Position numbers and translations under genes: made by a program. From NCBI GenBank assembly GCA_963820315.1, contig CAWFZK010000028.1:95390-159389 (forward strand): a DNA stretch of 64,000 nt, in the 5' to 3' direction. The notes beneath the pieces were generated by a model that saw nothing but the letters and a program-made list of their open reading frames with translations, was not told where the DNA came from and made no database searches. The DNA is from JACVRW01 sp963820315 (GTDB lineage: Bacteria > Actinomycetota > Thermoleophilia > Solirubrobacterales > Thermoleophilaceae). Of this stretch, positions 9,408-18,232 are shown one piece after another (position 1 is the stretch's first letter; every line of letters starts with the position of its first letter).

Positions 9408-10609
9408 GACCCCTCGCGGAAGCTCGCGCGGCACAGCTGGCGCGGCTCGTCGAAGCCCTTCAGCTTCACCTGGCCGATGCCCTCGAAGCCGAGCTCGGGG
9501 GCATCGCGCACGAGCTCGACGACGGAGTCGCTCACGAGCACCTCGCCACCGCGGGCGCGCGCGACGATCCGCGACGCGAGGTTGACCTCGCGCCCGTAGT
9601 AGTCGCCGTCGCGGTAGAGCGCCCCGCCGAAGTGGATGCCGATGCGCGGCTCGGGGCGCTCCTCCCAGCGGCCCGCGAAGCCGACTGCCCAGTCGACGAG
9701 CGCGCGTACGTCGTGGCCGACGAGCATGACCTCGTCGCCGATCGTCTTGACCACGCGCGCGTCCTCGGGCAGCGTGCTCGAGACGCCCTCGACGAAGCGC
9801 TCGACCGACGACAGCGCCTCCTCCTCGCCGGCCTCCTCGGTGAAGCGGGTATAGCCGGCGAGGTCGGCGAACCCGATCGCCACGCGCACGCGGCCGAGCG
9901 CAGACCCCTCCTCCTCGAGCTCCGCCTCCATGTGGCCGACCACGTCCTGCTCGACGAAGTGGCCGAGGTAGCGCTGGTGCATGAAGTCCATGAGCGGCGA
10001 GGCGAGCGGCAGCAGGTCGCGCGCAAGACCCTCCATCTCCTCGGCCATCTGCAGTCCCGGCACGCCCTCGCGCATCAGCGGCTCGTGCACGTAGAGGTGG
10101 AAGAGGCGCACCTCCGCGTCGGCGATCTGCGCGAGCGCCTGGCCGTAGACGCGCAGCAGCTGCAGGAACGCGACGAGCGGGAAGCCGGCCTCGAGCACCG
10201 AGGCGACGTAGCGAAGCGCCTCGACGTCGTCCTCGCTCAGCCGCTCGAGCCCCTCGGCGGGCAGCCCGAGGCTCATCCAACAGCGCTCGATCATCTCCTC
10301 GTCGAGCCCGGTCTCCCTGGACGCCTCGCGCAGCGACATCGTCGGCTCGCGCGCGCTGAAGATCTCCTCGATGTAGCTGTAGGCGAGCCGGCCCTGGCGA
10401 CCCGCCTCGCGAATGTGCTCGAGCGTGTGCCCGCGCTGGCGCAGCCGGGCCACGATCCGGGCGTGCGCGACCGCCGCCGGCGTCCACTCGCCGCCGCCGT
10501 CGACCTCCGGGATCAACCCCGACTGGGCCCAGCGCCGCAGCGTCGCGGGCGTCACGCCCACACGCTCGGCCACCTCTCTGAGACTGAGAACCTCGTCCAC
10601 GTGTCGCAC
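9404..10609 (-). CDS. Class III adenylate cyclase with N-terminal MerR-type HTH and Rv1264-like regulatory region
   Basis: A 401-aa one-frame protein with three parts. Residues about 7-75 are a MerR-like winged helix (SLREVAERVGVTPATLRRW, then TPAAVAHARIVARLRQRG). Residues about 90-225 resemble the pH-sensing regulatory domain of mycobacterial Rv1264 (LREASRETGLDEEMIERCW). Residues about 240-400 are a class III cyclase catalytic domain: metal-binding Asp249 (FADLAGYTRF) and Asp292 (KTIGDEVM), purine-specifying Lys288 and Asp336, and transition-state Asn343/Arg347 (VNLASR). All catalytic positions are filled, so it should make cAMP. No transmembrane segment is seen. It is coupled to tilS by a GTGA overlap. 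DNA binding is inferred from the HTH; no operator was identified. Confidence 0.88.
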   Translation of the reverse strand: MRHVDEVLSLREVAERVGVTPATLRRWAQSGLIPEVDGGGEWTPAAVAHARIVARLRQRGHTLEHIREAGRQGRLAYSYIEEIFSAREPTMSLREASRETGLDEEMIERCWMSLGLPAEGLERLSEDDVEALRYVASVLEAGFPLVAFLQLLRVYGQALAQIADAEVRLFHLYVHEPLMREGVPGLQMAEEMEGLARDLLPLASPLMDFMHQRYLGHFVEQDVVGHMEAELEEEGSALGRVRVAIGFADLAGYTRFTEEAGEEEALSSVERFVEGVSSTLPEDARVVKTIGDEVMLVGHDVRALVDWAVGFAGRWEERPEPRIGIHFGGALYRDGDYYGREVNLASRIVARARGGEVLVSDSVVELVRDAPELGFEGIGQVKLKGFDEPRQLCRASFREGS

Positions 10610-10656
10610 GAGAGAATAGGATCGACGCGGCTGCCCATAGGAGGAGTGGAGGGACC

Positions 10657-12663
10657 TTGAACTACTTCGTCACCGGCGCAACGGGCTTCATCGGACGGCA
10701 TCTGCTGGCCGAGCTCCTGCGCCGCGAGGGGACGATCTACGTGCTCGTCCGCGAAGGCTCGCGCGGGAAACTCGACGCGCTCCTGCAGCAACTCGGCGTG
10801 CCCGAGGGCCGCGTTCACCCCGTCTCCGGCGACCTCGCACGGCCGGCGCTGGGAGTCGACCTGTTCGAGGAGCCGATCGACCACCTCTTCCACCTCGCAG
10901 CCGTGTACGACGTCGAGGCCGACGAGGAGGCCTCCGAGCGCGCGAACGTCGAGGGCACGAAGCACGTGATCGAGTTCGCGAACGGCCACCAGGTCGGGCG
11001 CTTCCATCACGTCAGCTCGATCGCGGTGGCCGGCGAGTACCACGGCGTCTTCCAGGAGGACATGTTCGACGAGGAGCAGCGCCTGCCCCACCACTACCAC
11101 CGCACGAAGTACGAGTCCGAGCGGCTCGTGCGCGAGGGCGTCGAGACGAAGAAGCTGATCTACCGCCCCGGGATCGTCGTCGGCAACTCCGAGACCGGCG
11201 AGATGGACAAGATCGACGGGCCCTACTACTACTTCAAGGTCCTCCAGAAGCTGCGCCACGCGCTGCCCGAATGGTTCCCGCTGGCCGGGCCGCAGGGCGG
11301 CGAGACGAACATCGTGCCGGTCGACTTCGTCGCCAAGGCGCTCGATCACATCGCCCACATGCCCGACGACGAGCTTCCATCGGACACGTTCCACCTCGTC
11401 AACCCGGAGCCGATGAAGGTGGGCGAGGCGCTGAACGAGTTCGCGAAGGCGGCGCACGCGCCGCAATTCGCGATGCGGATCGACCAGCACATGACGAACG
11501 CGATCCCGAAGCCGGTCCGCGCCGGGCTGATGGCGCTGCCGACCGTCAAGCGGATCCGCGAGCAGCTGCTCCACGACCTGGGCGTTCCGCCTGTCGCGAT
11601 GGAGCTGAAGGACTTCAACTGCAAGTTCGACGCCCGCGACGCCCAGCGCGCGCTGACAGGCACCGGCATCGCGGTGCCACCGCTGTCGAGCTACGCCCCG
11701 CGCGTCTGGGACTACTGGGAGCGCAACCTCGACCCGGACCTGTTCCGCGACCGCTCGCTGTCGAGCGCGGTGCGCGGCAAGCGCGTTCTGATCACGGGCG
11801 CGTCGAGCGGCATCGGGCTGGAGACGGCGCTGAAGGTCGGCGAGGCCGGCGGCGAGGTGCTGCTCGTCTCGCGCACACGCGAGAAGCTGGAGGAGGTCGC
11901 GACGCAGATCGAGGAGGCGGGCGGCATCGCGCACGTCCACCCCGCGGACCTGTCCGACCTCGGCGACATCGACAGGCTCGCCGCCGAGGTGCTCGAGACC
12001 CACGGCGGCATCGACGTGCTCGTCAACAACGCCGGCCGCTCGATCCGGCGCTCGGTGGCGCGCTCCTACGACCGCTTCCACGACTACGAGCGCACGATGC
12101 AGCTCAACTACTTCGGCGCGCTGAAGCTGATCCTCGCCTTCCTGCCCGGCATGCGCGAGCGCAAGTCGGGCCACATCATCAACGTGAGCTCGATCGGCGT
12201 GCAGACGAACACGCCGCGCTTCTCGGCCTACGTCGCCTCGAAGGCCGCCCTCGACGCCTTCTCGCGCTGCGTGGCGCCCGAGTGCGTCGGCGACAACGTC
12301 AAGTTCACGACCGTCTACATGCCGCTCGTACGCACGCCGATGATCGCCCCGACGGACATCTACAAGGCCTTCCCCACGCTCACCCCGGACGAGGCCGCGC
12401 TGATGCTGACCGACGCGATGATCGACAAGCCGAAGCGACTCGCCTCGAGGCTCGGCACCTTCGGCGAGGTGCTCTACGCGGTCTCGCCGAAGAGCGTCGA
12501 CATCGTCCTCAACACGGCCTACAACCTCTTCCCGGACTCGGCCGCGGCCGCCAAGGCGAAGGGGGACGGCAAGCCTGCCCCCGCGGATGAGAAGAAGGGC
12601 AGCGAGGAGATGTCGACCGAGGCCGTGGCGATGGCCTACCTACTGCGCGGGGTGCACTTCTAG
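10657..12663 (+). CDS. Two-module SDR protein, AcrA1-like fatty acyl-CoA reductase candidate
   Basis: A 668-aa protein with two Rossmann modules. The N-terminal extended SDR has VTGATGFIGRHL at residues 5-16 and a YHRTK (YxxxK) active site, in the style of fatty acyl reductases (NAD_binding_4). The C-terminal classical SDR has ITGASSGIGLETA near residue 380 and YVASK. This architecture and length match mycobacterial AcrA1 (Rv3391), an acyl-CoA reductase, so reduction of long-chain acyl-CoA to aldehyde or alcohol is the likely role. The start is TTG with a strong purine-rich GGAGGAGTGGAGGG ribosome-binding region. The stop TAG shares a CTAG tetranucleotide with the stop of the convergent downstream gene. 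Confidence 0.85.
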   Translation: MNYFVTGATGFIGRHLLAELLRREGTIYVLVREGSRGKLDALLQQLGVPEGRVHPVSGDLARPALGVDLFEEPIDHLFHLAAVYDVEADEEASERANVEGTKHVIEFANGHQVGRFHHVSSIAVAGEYHGVFQEDMFDEEQRLPHHYHRTKYESERLVREGVETKKLIYRPGIVVGNSETGEMDKIDGPYYYFKVLQKLRHALPEWFPLAGPQGGETNIVPVDFVAKALDHIAHMPDDELPSDTFHLVNPEPMKVGEALNEFAKAAHAPQFAMRIDQHMTNAIPKPVRAGLMALPTVKRIREQLLHDLGVPPVAMELKDFNCKFDARDAQRALTGTGIAVPPLSSYAPRVWDYWERNLDPDLFRDRSLSSAVRGKRVLITGASSGIGLETALKVGEAGGEVLLVSRTREKLEEVATQIEEAGGIAHVHPADLSDLGDIDRLAAEVLETHGGIDVLVNNAGRSIRRSVARSYDRFHDYERTMQLNYFGALKLILAFLPGMRERKSGHIINVSSIGVQTNTPRFSAYVASKAALDAFSRCVAPECVGDNVKFTTVYMPLVRTPMIAPTDIYKAFPTLTPDEAALMLTDAMIDKPKRLASRLGTFGEVLYAVSPKSVDIVLNTAYNLFPDSAAAAKAKGDGKPAPADEKKGSEEMSTEAVAMAYLLRGVHF

Positions 12664-14358
12664 CGCACCGCGCTGAAGCCGGCCTTGCGCGGCCGCGACG
12701 AGTTGCCGACCGCGTCCTTGGCCTTCGCGAGCGCGCGGTAGCGGCCGGCGCGCAGCGCGCGCCCGCGGACCTTGCCGGAGAAGCGCACGCTGTTCGGACC
12801 GCTCGCGGCCTGCTTGCGGAGCGTGGTGACCCGGCGCCAGCGCGTGCAGCGCTTCGCTCCCTTGCGGGCCTTGCCGGGTGCGACGCAGCGGCCCGGCCTT
12901 GCGGCGCCCGCTGAGCGCTCGCTCGATCCCGACCCGCACGGCCGCGGACTCGGAGAGCCGGAAGCGGAAGCGCACGCTCTTGCGGCGCGCGGCCGCGGAG
13001 GTCGCGATCGTGCGCGAGGAGGCGCGGAAGCCGGCGATCACCGGGCGAATCGTGTCGACCACGAGCGCGCTGCTCGCCGCGGCCACCGCGGCGCCGCCGT
13101 GCGGGTCGAGCACGCGCACGCGCGGCGTCATCGTGGTGCTCTGCTTGAAGCTCGCCGTAGCGCGCGCCACGCCGCCGGTGGAGAGCTCGAAGTCCCCGTT
13201 GCCGTCGAGATCCCACGCGTAGCGGAGCCCGAGCCCCTCGGGATCCGCCGAGCCCGAGGCGTCGTAGGTCACGGTCTTGCCGCCGCGGACGCGCTTCGGC
13301 GCGAACGTGATGGCCGCGGACGGCGCGCGGTTCACCACGGTCGCCAGGCCGAGCGGGTTGTTGAAGAGCGTGCCCTGGCGCAGGATGCGCGCTGCCCCGG
13401 TCGCGCGGTCGACCGCCACGAGGCCCCCCTCCTGGTCGTTCAGCGCGTAGTCGGCCACGAGCAGGTTGCCGTCGGGCAGCACGGCCACGCGCTGCGGCAG
13501 CTCGAAGGCGTCGGCGGCGCTCGAGTTCGGCGTCACGGCCGTCTGGCTGCCGTTCTGGGGGTTGATCGCGGCGACGGCCGCCTGCGCGCCGGTCTGGTTC
13601 ACCACGAGGACGCCGCCGCCGGGCTCGATCGCGGCGCCGAAGACACCGCGCAGCAGGTTGCCGGGGTTGGGGACGTCGTTGAAGGACAGGATCTGCTGCG
13701 CGCCCGCCGGGTTGACGCGCACGACGGAGCCGAAGTCCTGAGGGCAGTCGATCGGGTTGGTGCCGCCGACGAGGTCGCCGAAGTCGGTGACGATCAGATT
13801 GCCGCTCGGCTCGATCGCGATCCCGAACGGGTAGCAGAGGTTGCCGCCGCGCGTGAGCACGCTCTGAGCGCCGCTGGCCGGGTCGATGCGGACCACGGCC
13901 GGGTTCTGGGCCGGGCCCACGCCGACGTTCTCGACCACGAACAGCGTCCCGTCGGGCGCGACCGCGATCCCGGCGGGGTCGACGAGCTCGCCGCCCTGGG
14001 AGACGAGCGACTGCGCGCCGGTCGCCGGGTCGACTCGGATGACGCGCCCGTCGGCAGCCGGGGTCGGTCCCTGTGCGAAAGCGCCCATGTCGACGACGTA
14101 GAGGCTGCCGCCCCCAGGGGCCACGGCGATGTCATAAGGATGTTCGAAGAGGTTGCCCTGGCCGCCGTTGCGGGAGATCTCCTCGAGCGCGCCCGTGACG
14201 GGGTTCGAGCGCACCACCACGGCGGAGGGCTGACCTCCGCGCGTGACGACCGAGTTGACGGCGTAGGCGACCCAGGGGTCATCGGCCGCGGCCGCGGCGC
14301 CACCAGCCGGCACCAGCAGCGCGGCGAGCACGAGAACTCCGAGAGCGAGCCAGCGCAT
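12660..14358 (-). CDS. Secreted NHL/SMP-30-like beta-propeller with PKD-type domain, frameshifted (+1 at 12892-12894)
   Basis: Exported protein of about 565 aa after correction. The N-terminus MRWLALGVLVLAALLVPAGG is a signal peptide. Residues about 30-325 carry repeated propeller blades (IAVAPDGTLFVVENVG, IAIEPSGNLIVTDFGD, VAVLPDGNLLVADYAL). A PKD-like domain follows (TYDASGSADPEGLGLRYAWD) and then a basic C-terminal domain. The last 78 or so codons are in another frame: dropping one G from the GGG at 12892-12894 gives the continuation KAGRCVAPGKARKGAKRC and an end at RKAGFSAVR, with TAG at 12660-12662. The total span is 3n+1 nt. Role unknown; such propellers bind ligands or act as lactonase-like proteins outside the cell. 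Confidence 0.82.
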
Positions 14359-14417
14359 CCCTGTCCAAGGTAGGGAACGCGCGCCGGGCCAGCAACCGCT
14401 GCACGCGACCCTCCGGT

Positions 14418-15344
14418 TCAAACGAAGGCCGGGCCGCGCTTGACGAGGTTCGCGTAGAGAGCCTCCTGCACCGCCCCGCGCACCCGCTCCGAGAGCTCGA
14501 GAACGAGCGCCCTGTCGGAGGTTGCCTCGGGCCCGTAGGGGGCGGTCTCGATCGGGTCGAGGAACTCGATTCGCCAGCGCGAGGGGAGCGGCACGACACC
14601 GAGCGGTCCGAGCCACGGGAACGTCGGCGTGACCGGGAAGAAGGGCGCGCCGATCAGGCGCGCCACGGCCGGAATGTCGGCGAGCTTCGGGTAGATCTCC
14701 TCGCTGCCGACGACGGCCACCGGCACGATCGGCGCCCCCGCGCGCAGCGCCACCTCGACGAAGCCGCCGCGCCCGAAGCGCTGCAGGCGGTAGCGCTGCG
14801 AGTACGGCTTGCCGGCGCCCTTCACGCCCTCCGGGAAGACCGCGACGAGCTTGTCCTGCTCGAGCAGCCTGAGCGCGTTGTAGGGCGACGCGACGACGCC
14901 TCCGACGCGCCGGATGGCCGTCGATATCCAGGGCAGCTCGAAGGCCCAGTCGAGCACCAGGAAGCGCGGGTGGCGCGGCAGCGGGTGCTCGCGCAGCAGC
15001 GCCACCGAGATCATCGTGGCGTCCCAGGGCAGGATGCCCGCGTGGTTGGCGGCGAGCATGGCGGCGCCGTGCGCGGGCACGCGCTCGGCGCCCTCGACCT
15101 GGACCCGCCACCAGCTGTCGTAGAGGAAGCCGAAGAAGGGTTCGACGAGATCGGCGAACTCCTCGTCGAAGCCCCACTCGTCCTCGCTGTAGTTGCCGTC
15201 CATGCGCTCGAGCAGCCGGTTGACCGTTGCGCGCGCGTCACGCGGGAGCGAGGTCGCCGCGCGGGCGACCGCCTCCGGCAGGTCGAGCCCGGCCTCGAGC
15301 CCCTCGCGCAGCCGGCGCATGAACGCGAGGGCGTTCTCCGTCAT
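14418..15344 (-). CDS. PlsC-family lysophospholipid/glycerol acyltransferase
   Basis: Membrane-associated acyltransferase of 308 aa, probably acylating a lysophospholipid or glycerol derivative. The acceptor-binding signature is present as NHAGILPWD (His-x6-Asp, a spacing seen in some actinobacterial members rather than the textbook His-x4-Asp), with the glycine block VFPEGVKGAGK and IVPVAVVGSEE downstream. An N-terminal helical region of about 90 residues precedes the domain. The ATG overlaps the TGA of the upstream epimerase gene (ATGA). Beside the acyl-reductase-like SDR and two phasin-like proteins, it suggests storage or membrane lipid metabolism. Confidence 0.85.
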   Translation of the reverse strand: MTENALAFMRRLREGLEAGLDLPEAVARAATSLPRDARATVNRLLERMDGNYSEDEWGFDEEFADLVEPFFGFLYDSWWRVQVEGAERVPAHGAAMLAANHAGILPWDATMISVALLREHPLPRHPRFLVLDWAFELPWISTAIRRVGGVVASPYNALRLLEQDKLVAVFPEGVKGAGKPYSQRYRLQRFGRGGFVEVALRAGAPIVPVAVVGSEEIYPKLADIPAVARLIGAPFFPVTPTFPWLGPLGVVPLPSRWRIEFLDPIETAPYGPEATSDRALVLELSERVRGAVQEALYANLVKRGPAFV

Positions 15345-16310
15345 GCCGCGCGCGCTCCCTCGGCGCGCCGCGCGACCCAGTCCTCGACCGCCGCGGCCGT
15401 GGAGAAGCGCGGCCGGTAGCCGATCTCGTCGACGAGCCGCCGCGTGTCCACCCCGCGGCCGTAGCGCAGCAGCCGCCGGAAGTCGTCCGAGTAGCCGCCG
15501 GCGCCGAGCCGCCGCGCCGCACCCGTCAGCGGCCCGAACAGCGGGCCGGCAATCGGCAGGCTCACGCGCCCGGCCAGCCTGATCATCCTGCTCAGCCCGA
15601 TCGTCCCCGGCGCGGCCACGTTGACCGGGCCGCGCACGGGCCGCCTGACCGCCGCGATCAGCGCGTCGAGCGCGTCCTGCTCGTGCACGAGCTGGATACG
15701 CGGATCGAAGCCGAGGTACGTCGGACACGCCGGCTGCGAGAGATAGCGGCTGATCTGCGTGTCGAGCTCGGGGCCGATCGCCGGCTGGTAGCGGAGCATG
15801 GTGCAGGTCACCCGGTCGTGGCGGCGCGCGTAGGTCTCGAAGTAGTTCTCGATCTCCGCGACGTCGCGCTGGAAGCGGGTGCGCAGCGGAAATAGCCGGG
15901 TCAGCTCCTCACTGAAGAACTGCGGGGCCTGCGGCTCGGCGCCGTAGATGCCCGCGGAGCCGCGCACGACGATCGTCTCGCAGCGTGTGCGCACGCTCAC
16001 AGGCTGCCAGCAGTTGGAGGGTTCCAATCACGTTGATGTCGTGCATGGACCGCCCCGACATGCCCGCCGATGGCTGGCGGACGATCTGCTCGTGGACGAG
16101 CGTGTCGACCTCCAGCCGCGGCACGACCCGGACGATCTGCGGGTCGCGGATGTCCGCCTCGATCCACTCCAGCCCCTCGAGCCGCCGCTTCGGCGGTCGC
16201 GTGTCGAGCCCCGCCACGTACGCGAACTCGGGATTTGCTGTGAGCCGCTCGGCGAGCAGCGTGCCGAGGTGGCTCCCGACGCCGGTGATCAGGACCCGGC
16301 GGCCCGCCAC
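15341..16310 (-). CDS. NAD-dependent epimerase/dehydratase family protein, frameshifted (near 15975-15985)
   Basis: Extended-SDR protein of about 322 aa after correction. The N-terminal Rossmann fold is clear (RRVLITGVGSHLGTLLAERL) and the first 120 residues run to LLAACERAHTL. The remainder (ETIVVRGSAGIYGAEPQAP to VARRAEGARAA) is in another frame; a net +1 (or -2) at about 15975-15985 restores continuity. No nonsense codon is present on either side. The GTG start touches the stop of the upstream coiled-coil gene and the stop overlaps the acyltransferase start, so the three are a tight operon. Substrate unknown; relatives act on nucleotide sugars or steroids. Confidence 0.82.
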
Positions 16311-16687
16311 TAGGAGGAGCGCTTGCCGGTGGCGCGCTTCGCGGGGGCCTTGCGCTGCGCCGAGGCCTTGCGCTTGGCGGGCAGGCGCTCCTCGATCGCA
16401 TCGAGGCGCCGCGCGATCGCCCTCAGCTCCTTCTTCAGCTCCCGGATGTCGTCGAGGTTCGCCAGGCGGCGGCCCTCGATGGCCCCGGTCATCGAGCGGC
16501 GCCCCTTGGCGAGCCGCTCCTCGGCGCCGCGGCGCAGCTCGTCGACCGACTGGGCCACATCGTCGAGCGCGCTCTGAGCGGCCTCGCGGCTGCGCCCGGC
16601 CGAGCCCAGCGTGGCGTCGACCGTCCGCTCGACCGCCTCGCGCAACGAGTCGGGAAGCTCGCTGGACCTGCTCGGGCGCCGCGCCAT
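16310..16687 (-). CDS. Small coiled-coil protein with Lys/Arg/Ala-rich tail (phasin/histone-like)
   Basis: A 125-aa protein of no named family that I can assign. Residues about 10-100 are strongly helical with heptad-like spacing (DDVAQSVDELRRGAEERL, DDIRELKKELRAIARRLD). The last 22 residues are a basic AK/RK-rich tail (KRKASAQRKAPAKRATGKR), reminiscent of PhaF-type phasins or histone-like tails that bind DNA. The start ATG at 16685-16687 was chosen because upstream sequence in this frame has no coding character. It heads the epimerase-PlsC operon. Binding of lipid or PHA granules to the nucleoid is a hypothesis only. Confidence 0.7.
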   Translation of the reverse strand: MARRPSRSSELPDSLREAVERTVDATLGSAGRSREAAQSALDDVAQSVDELRRGAEERLAKGRRSMTGAIEGRRLANLDDIRELKKELRAIARRLDAIEERLPAKRKASAQRKAPAKRATGKRSS

Positions 16688-16730
16688 CGATCCGAGACTA
16701 CCCCCTGGCTTCCCTATCCTGCGCCGCCCC

Positions 16731-17416
16731 GTGAACCATACGGCTGTAACCCATCTCAAACCCAGCGCCGAGCTCGCCGAGCGGGTGCTGCTGCCGGGCG
16801 ACCCGCACCGGGCGCTGGCGGTTGCGCAGGCGCTGCTCGAGAAACCCGCGCGCATGTTCAACCACAGCCGTGGGCTCTGGGGCTACAGCGGGATCGCCGC
16901 CGACGGCGAGCCGCTCACGATCCAGTCGACCGGCATGGGCGGCCCGAGCGCCGCGATCGTCTGCGAGGAGCTGATCGCGCTCGGAGCGCGGCGGCTCGTG
17001 AGGATCGGGACCTGCGCGGCGCTCGACGACAGCCTGGAGCTCGGCGCGCTGCTCGCGCCCGAGACCGTGCTGGCGCTGGACGGCGCAAGCGCCGCGCTCG
17101 GCACGGGCGGCTCGCTCGCGCCGGACCCGCAGCTGCTCGCGCAGCTCGTCGAGGCCGGCGCGGCCCCCGCGACGGTCGCGAGCCGCGACCTCTTCTACGA
17201 CCGCGGCGAAGCGCCGCCCGCAGCGGGGTCGCGGTCGAGCTCGAGACCGCCGCCGTGCTCGGTGTGGCGGCGGGTCATGGCGTGCCGGCGGCCGCCGTGC
17301 TCGGGGTGGCACGCCGAGCGGGCCTGAACGGCGCCCCGCGCCTGGCGAGCGAAGAGCTCGAGTCGCTCGGGCTGAGACTGGGCGAGGCCGGCTACGCGGC
17401 GCTCAGGAGTCGCTGA
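16731..17416 (+). CDS. Nucleoside phosphorylase (UdP/DeoD family), frameshifted (-1 near 17215-17224)
   Basis: Phosphorylase of the hexameric uridine/purine nucleoside family, about 228 aa after correction. The N-terminus has VLLPGDPHRA (phosphate and ribose binding), followed by STGMGGPSAAIVCEEL and RIGTCAALDD. The first 160 or so residues are in one frame up to LFYDRGEAPPA. The C-terminal part (GVAVELETAAVLGVAAGHGV, then SEELESLGLRLGEAGY) needs a one-base shift inside the GCAGCGGGGTCG region. The GTG start at 16731 fits the family start. Its end overlaps the convergent coiled-coil gene by 14 bp. This would be a second phosphorylase beside the salvage operon at 1-8 kb. Confidence 0.82.
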
Positions 17417-17849
17417 CCGTGAGCCGCTCCTGCGCCCGCGGCATCGGCTCATCGTGCGGGGCGACGGCCGCTCGCACCGCGGCGATGTCGCGCGCGATCT
17501 CGTCGAGTCGCTCCTCGACCGAGGCGATCCGGTCGCGATCGGCCGATCGCGAGGCGATCTCGACGCGCTCCTCGAGCCGGTCGATCGCATCCTCGATCCC
17601 CTCGAGCCGCTGCGACAGCGAGCGCAGCCGGCGGGTGACGCGCTCGATGTCGGCGGCCGACGGCAGGTTGAGGGCGCCCATGGCGGTGACCTGGGCCTGG
17701 ATCGCCTTCTCACGCGCGTCGAAGGCACGCGAGATGGCGCCATTTACCACGGGGTTTGAGATCAGCTCCTCGGCGACCTTGCCGAGCGCCTCCTCGGCGC
17801 GCGCGCTCATGCGCTCGAGGAAGTCCTCATCCTGCTTGGGCTCTGTCAT
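17403..17849 (-). CDS. Phasin-like coiled-coil protein
   Basis: A 148-aa protein starting MTEPKQDEDFLERM. Residues about 30-60 form an amphipathic helix (AFDAREKAIQAQVTAMGALN), followed by NLPSAADIERVTRRLRSL and an extended coiled coil (QRLEGIEDAIDRLEERVE). The combination of an N-terminal amphipathic helix, the NLPSAADIERV stretch and a C-terminal coiled coil is typical of phasin-like granule proteins in actinobacteria. No signal peptide or membrane segment is seen. Function is inferred from composition only. Confidence 0.7.
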   Translation of the reverse strand: MTEPKQDEDFLERMSARAEEALGKVAEELISNPVVNGAISRAFDAREKAIQAQVTAMGALNLPSAADIERVTRRLRSLSQRLEGIEDAIDRLEERVEIASRSADRDRIASVEERLDEIARDIAAVRAAVAPHDEPMPRAQERLTVSDS

Positions 17850-18232
17850 GCGGGAGCAGGGTAGCCGACTGGCTGCCGAGAGCCGCCCGCGGGTCATCTC
17901 TAACCCTCGACTTGAGCCTTATGTCGGGTTTAGCCGTTCGCGAGATTGGCAGAATGAAGCATCTGGACGCGAACGGCTCGACGGGCAGAGTGTCCAGTCA
18001 CAGGCGCCGCGTGATTGAAGTTATGGACTGGGACGGTCGATACAGGGACGTGAACTCGCATAACCGCCCCGGATGCGGCGTGCGGGGAGAACTCTCGCCC
18101 ACTCACCACGGTTCCCCGTTGCACAGCAGAAACTCAGCAAGTAGCGTTAGCCCCGCGGCAGGCGATGATCGCCTGCGCGCGTCCGCGCCTCGCGGGATGC
18201 GGGCACACGAGGGAGGGCCTGGACCAGCACGG
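17850..18232 (+). other. 383-bp non-coding leader before the murein hydrolase gene
   Basis: No convincing reading frame on either strand. It contains inverted repeats: CCGTTCGCG (17934-17942) with CGCGAACGG (17968-17976), and a short hairpin GCAGGCG/CGCCTGC at 18158-18176, 57 bp before the ATG. Cell-wall hydrolase genes in actinobacteria often have long regulated leaders, so an RNA element is possible. I do not recognise the c-di-AMP (ydaO) or any other riboswitch consensus. Confidence 0.35.

Noticed and set aside
16611..16730. Earlier start for the nucleoside phosphorylase gene
   Set aside because: In-frame sequence before GTG 16731 lies antisense to the coiled-coil gene and reads as Arg/Ser-rich noise; the family starts just before VLLPGDPHR.
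17850..18232. c-di-AMP (ydaO) riboswitch before the murein hydrolase gene
   Set aside because: The position is typical, but I could not find the conserved GACAGCTAACCTCGTAGGCG-type or GGGGTGAA blocks on either strand; only generic inverted repeats are present.
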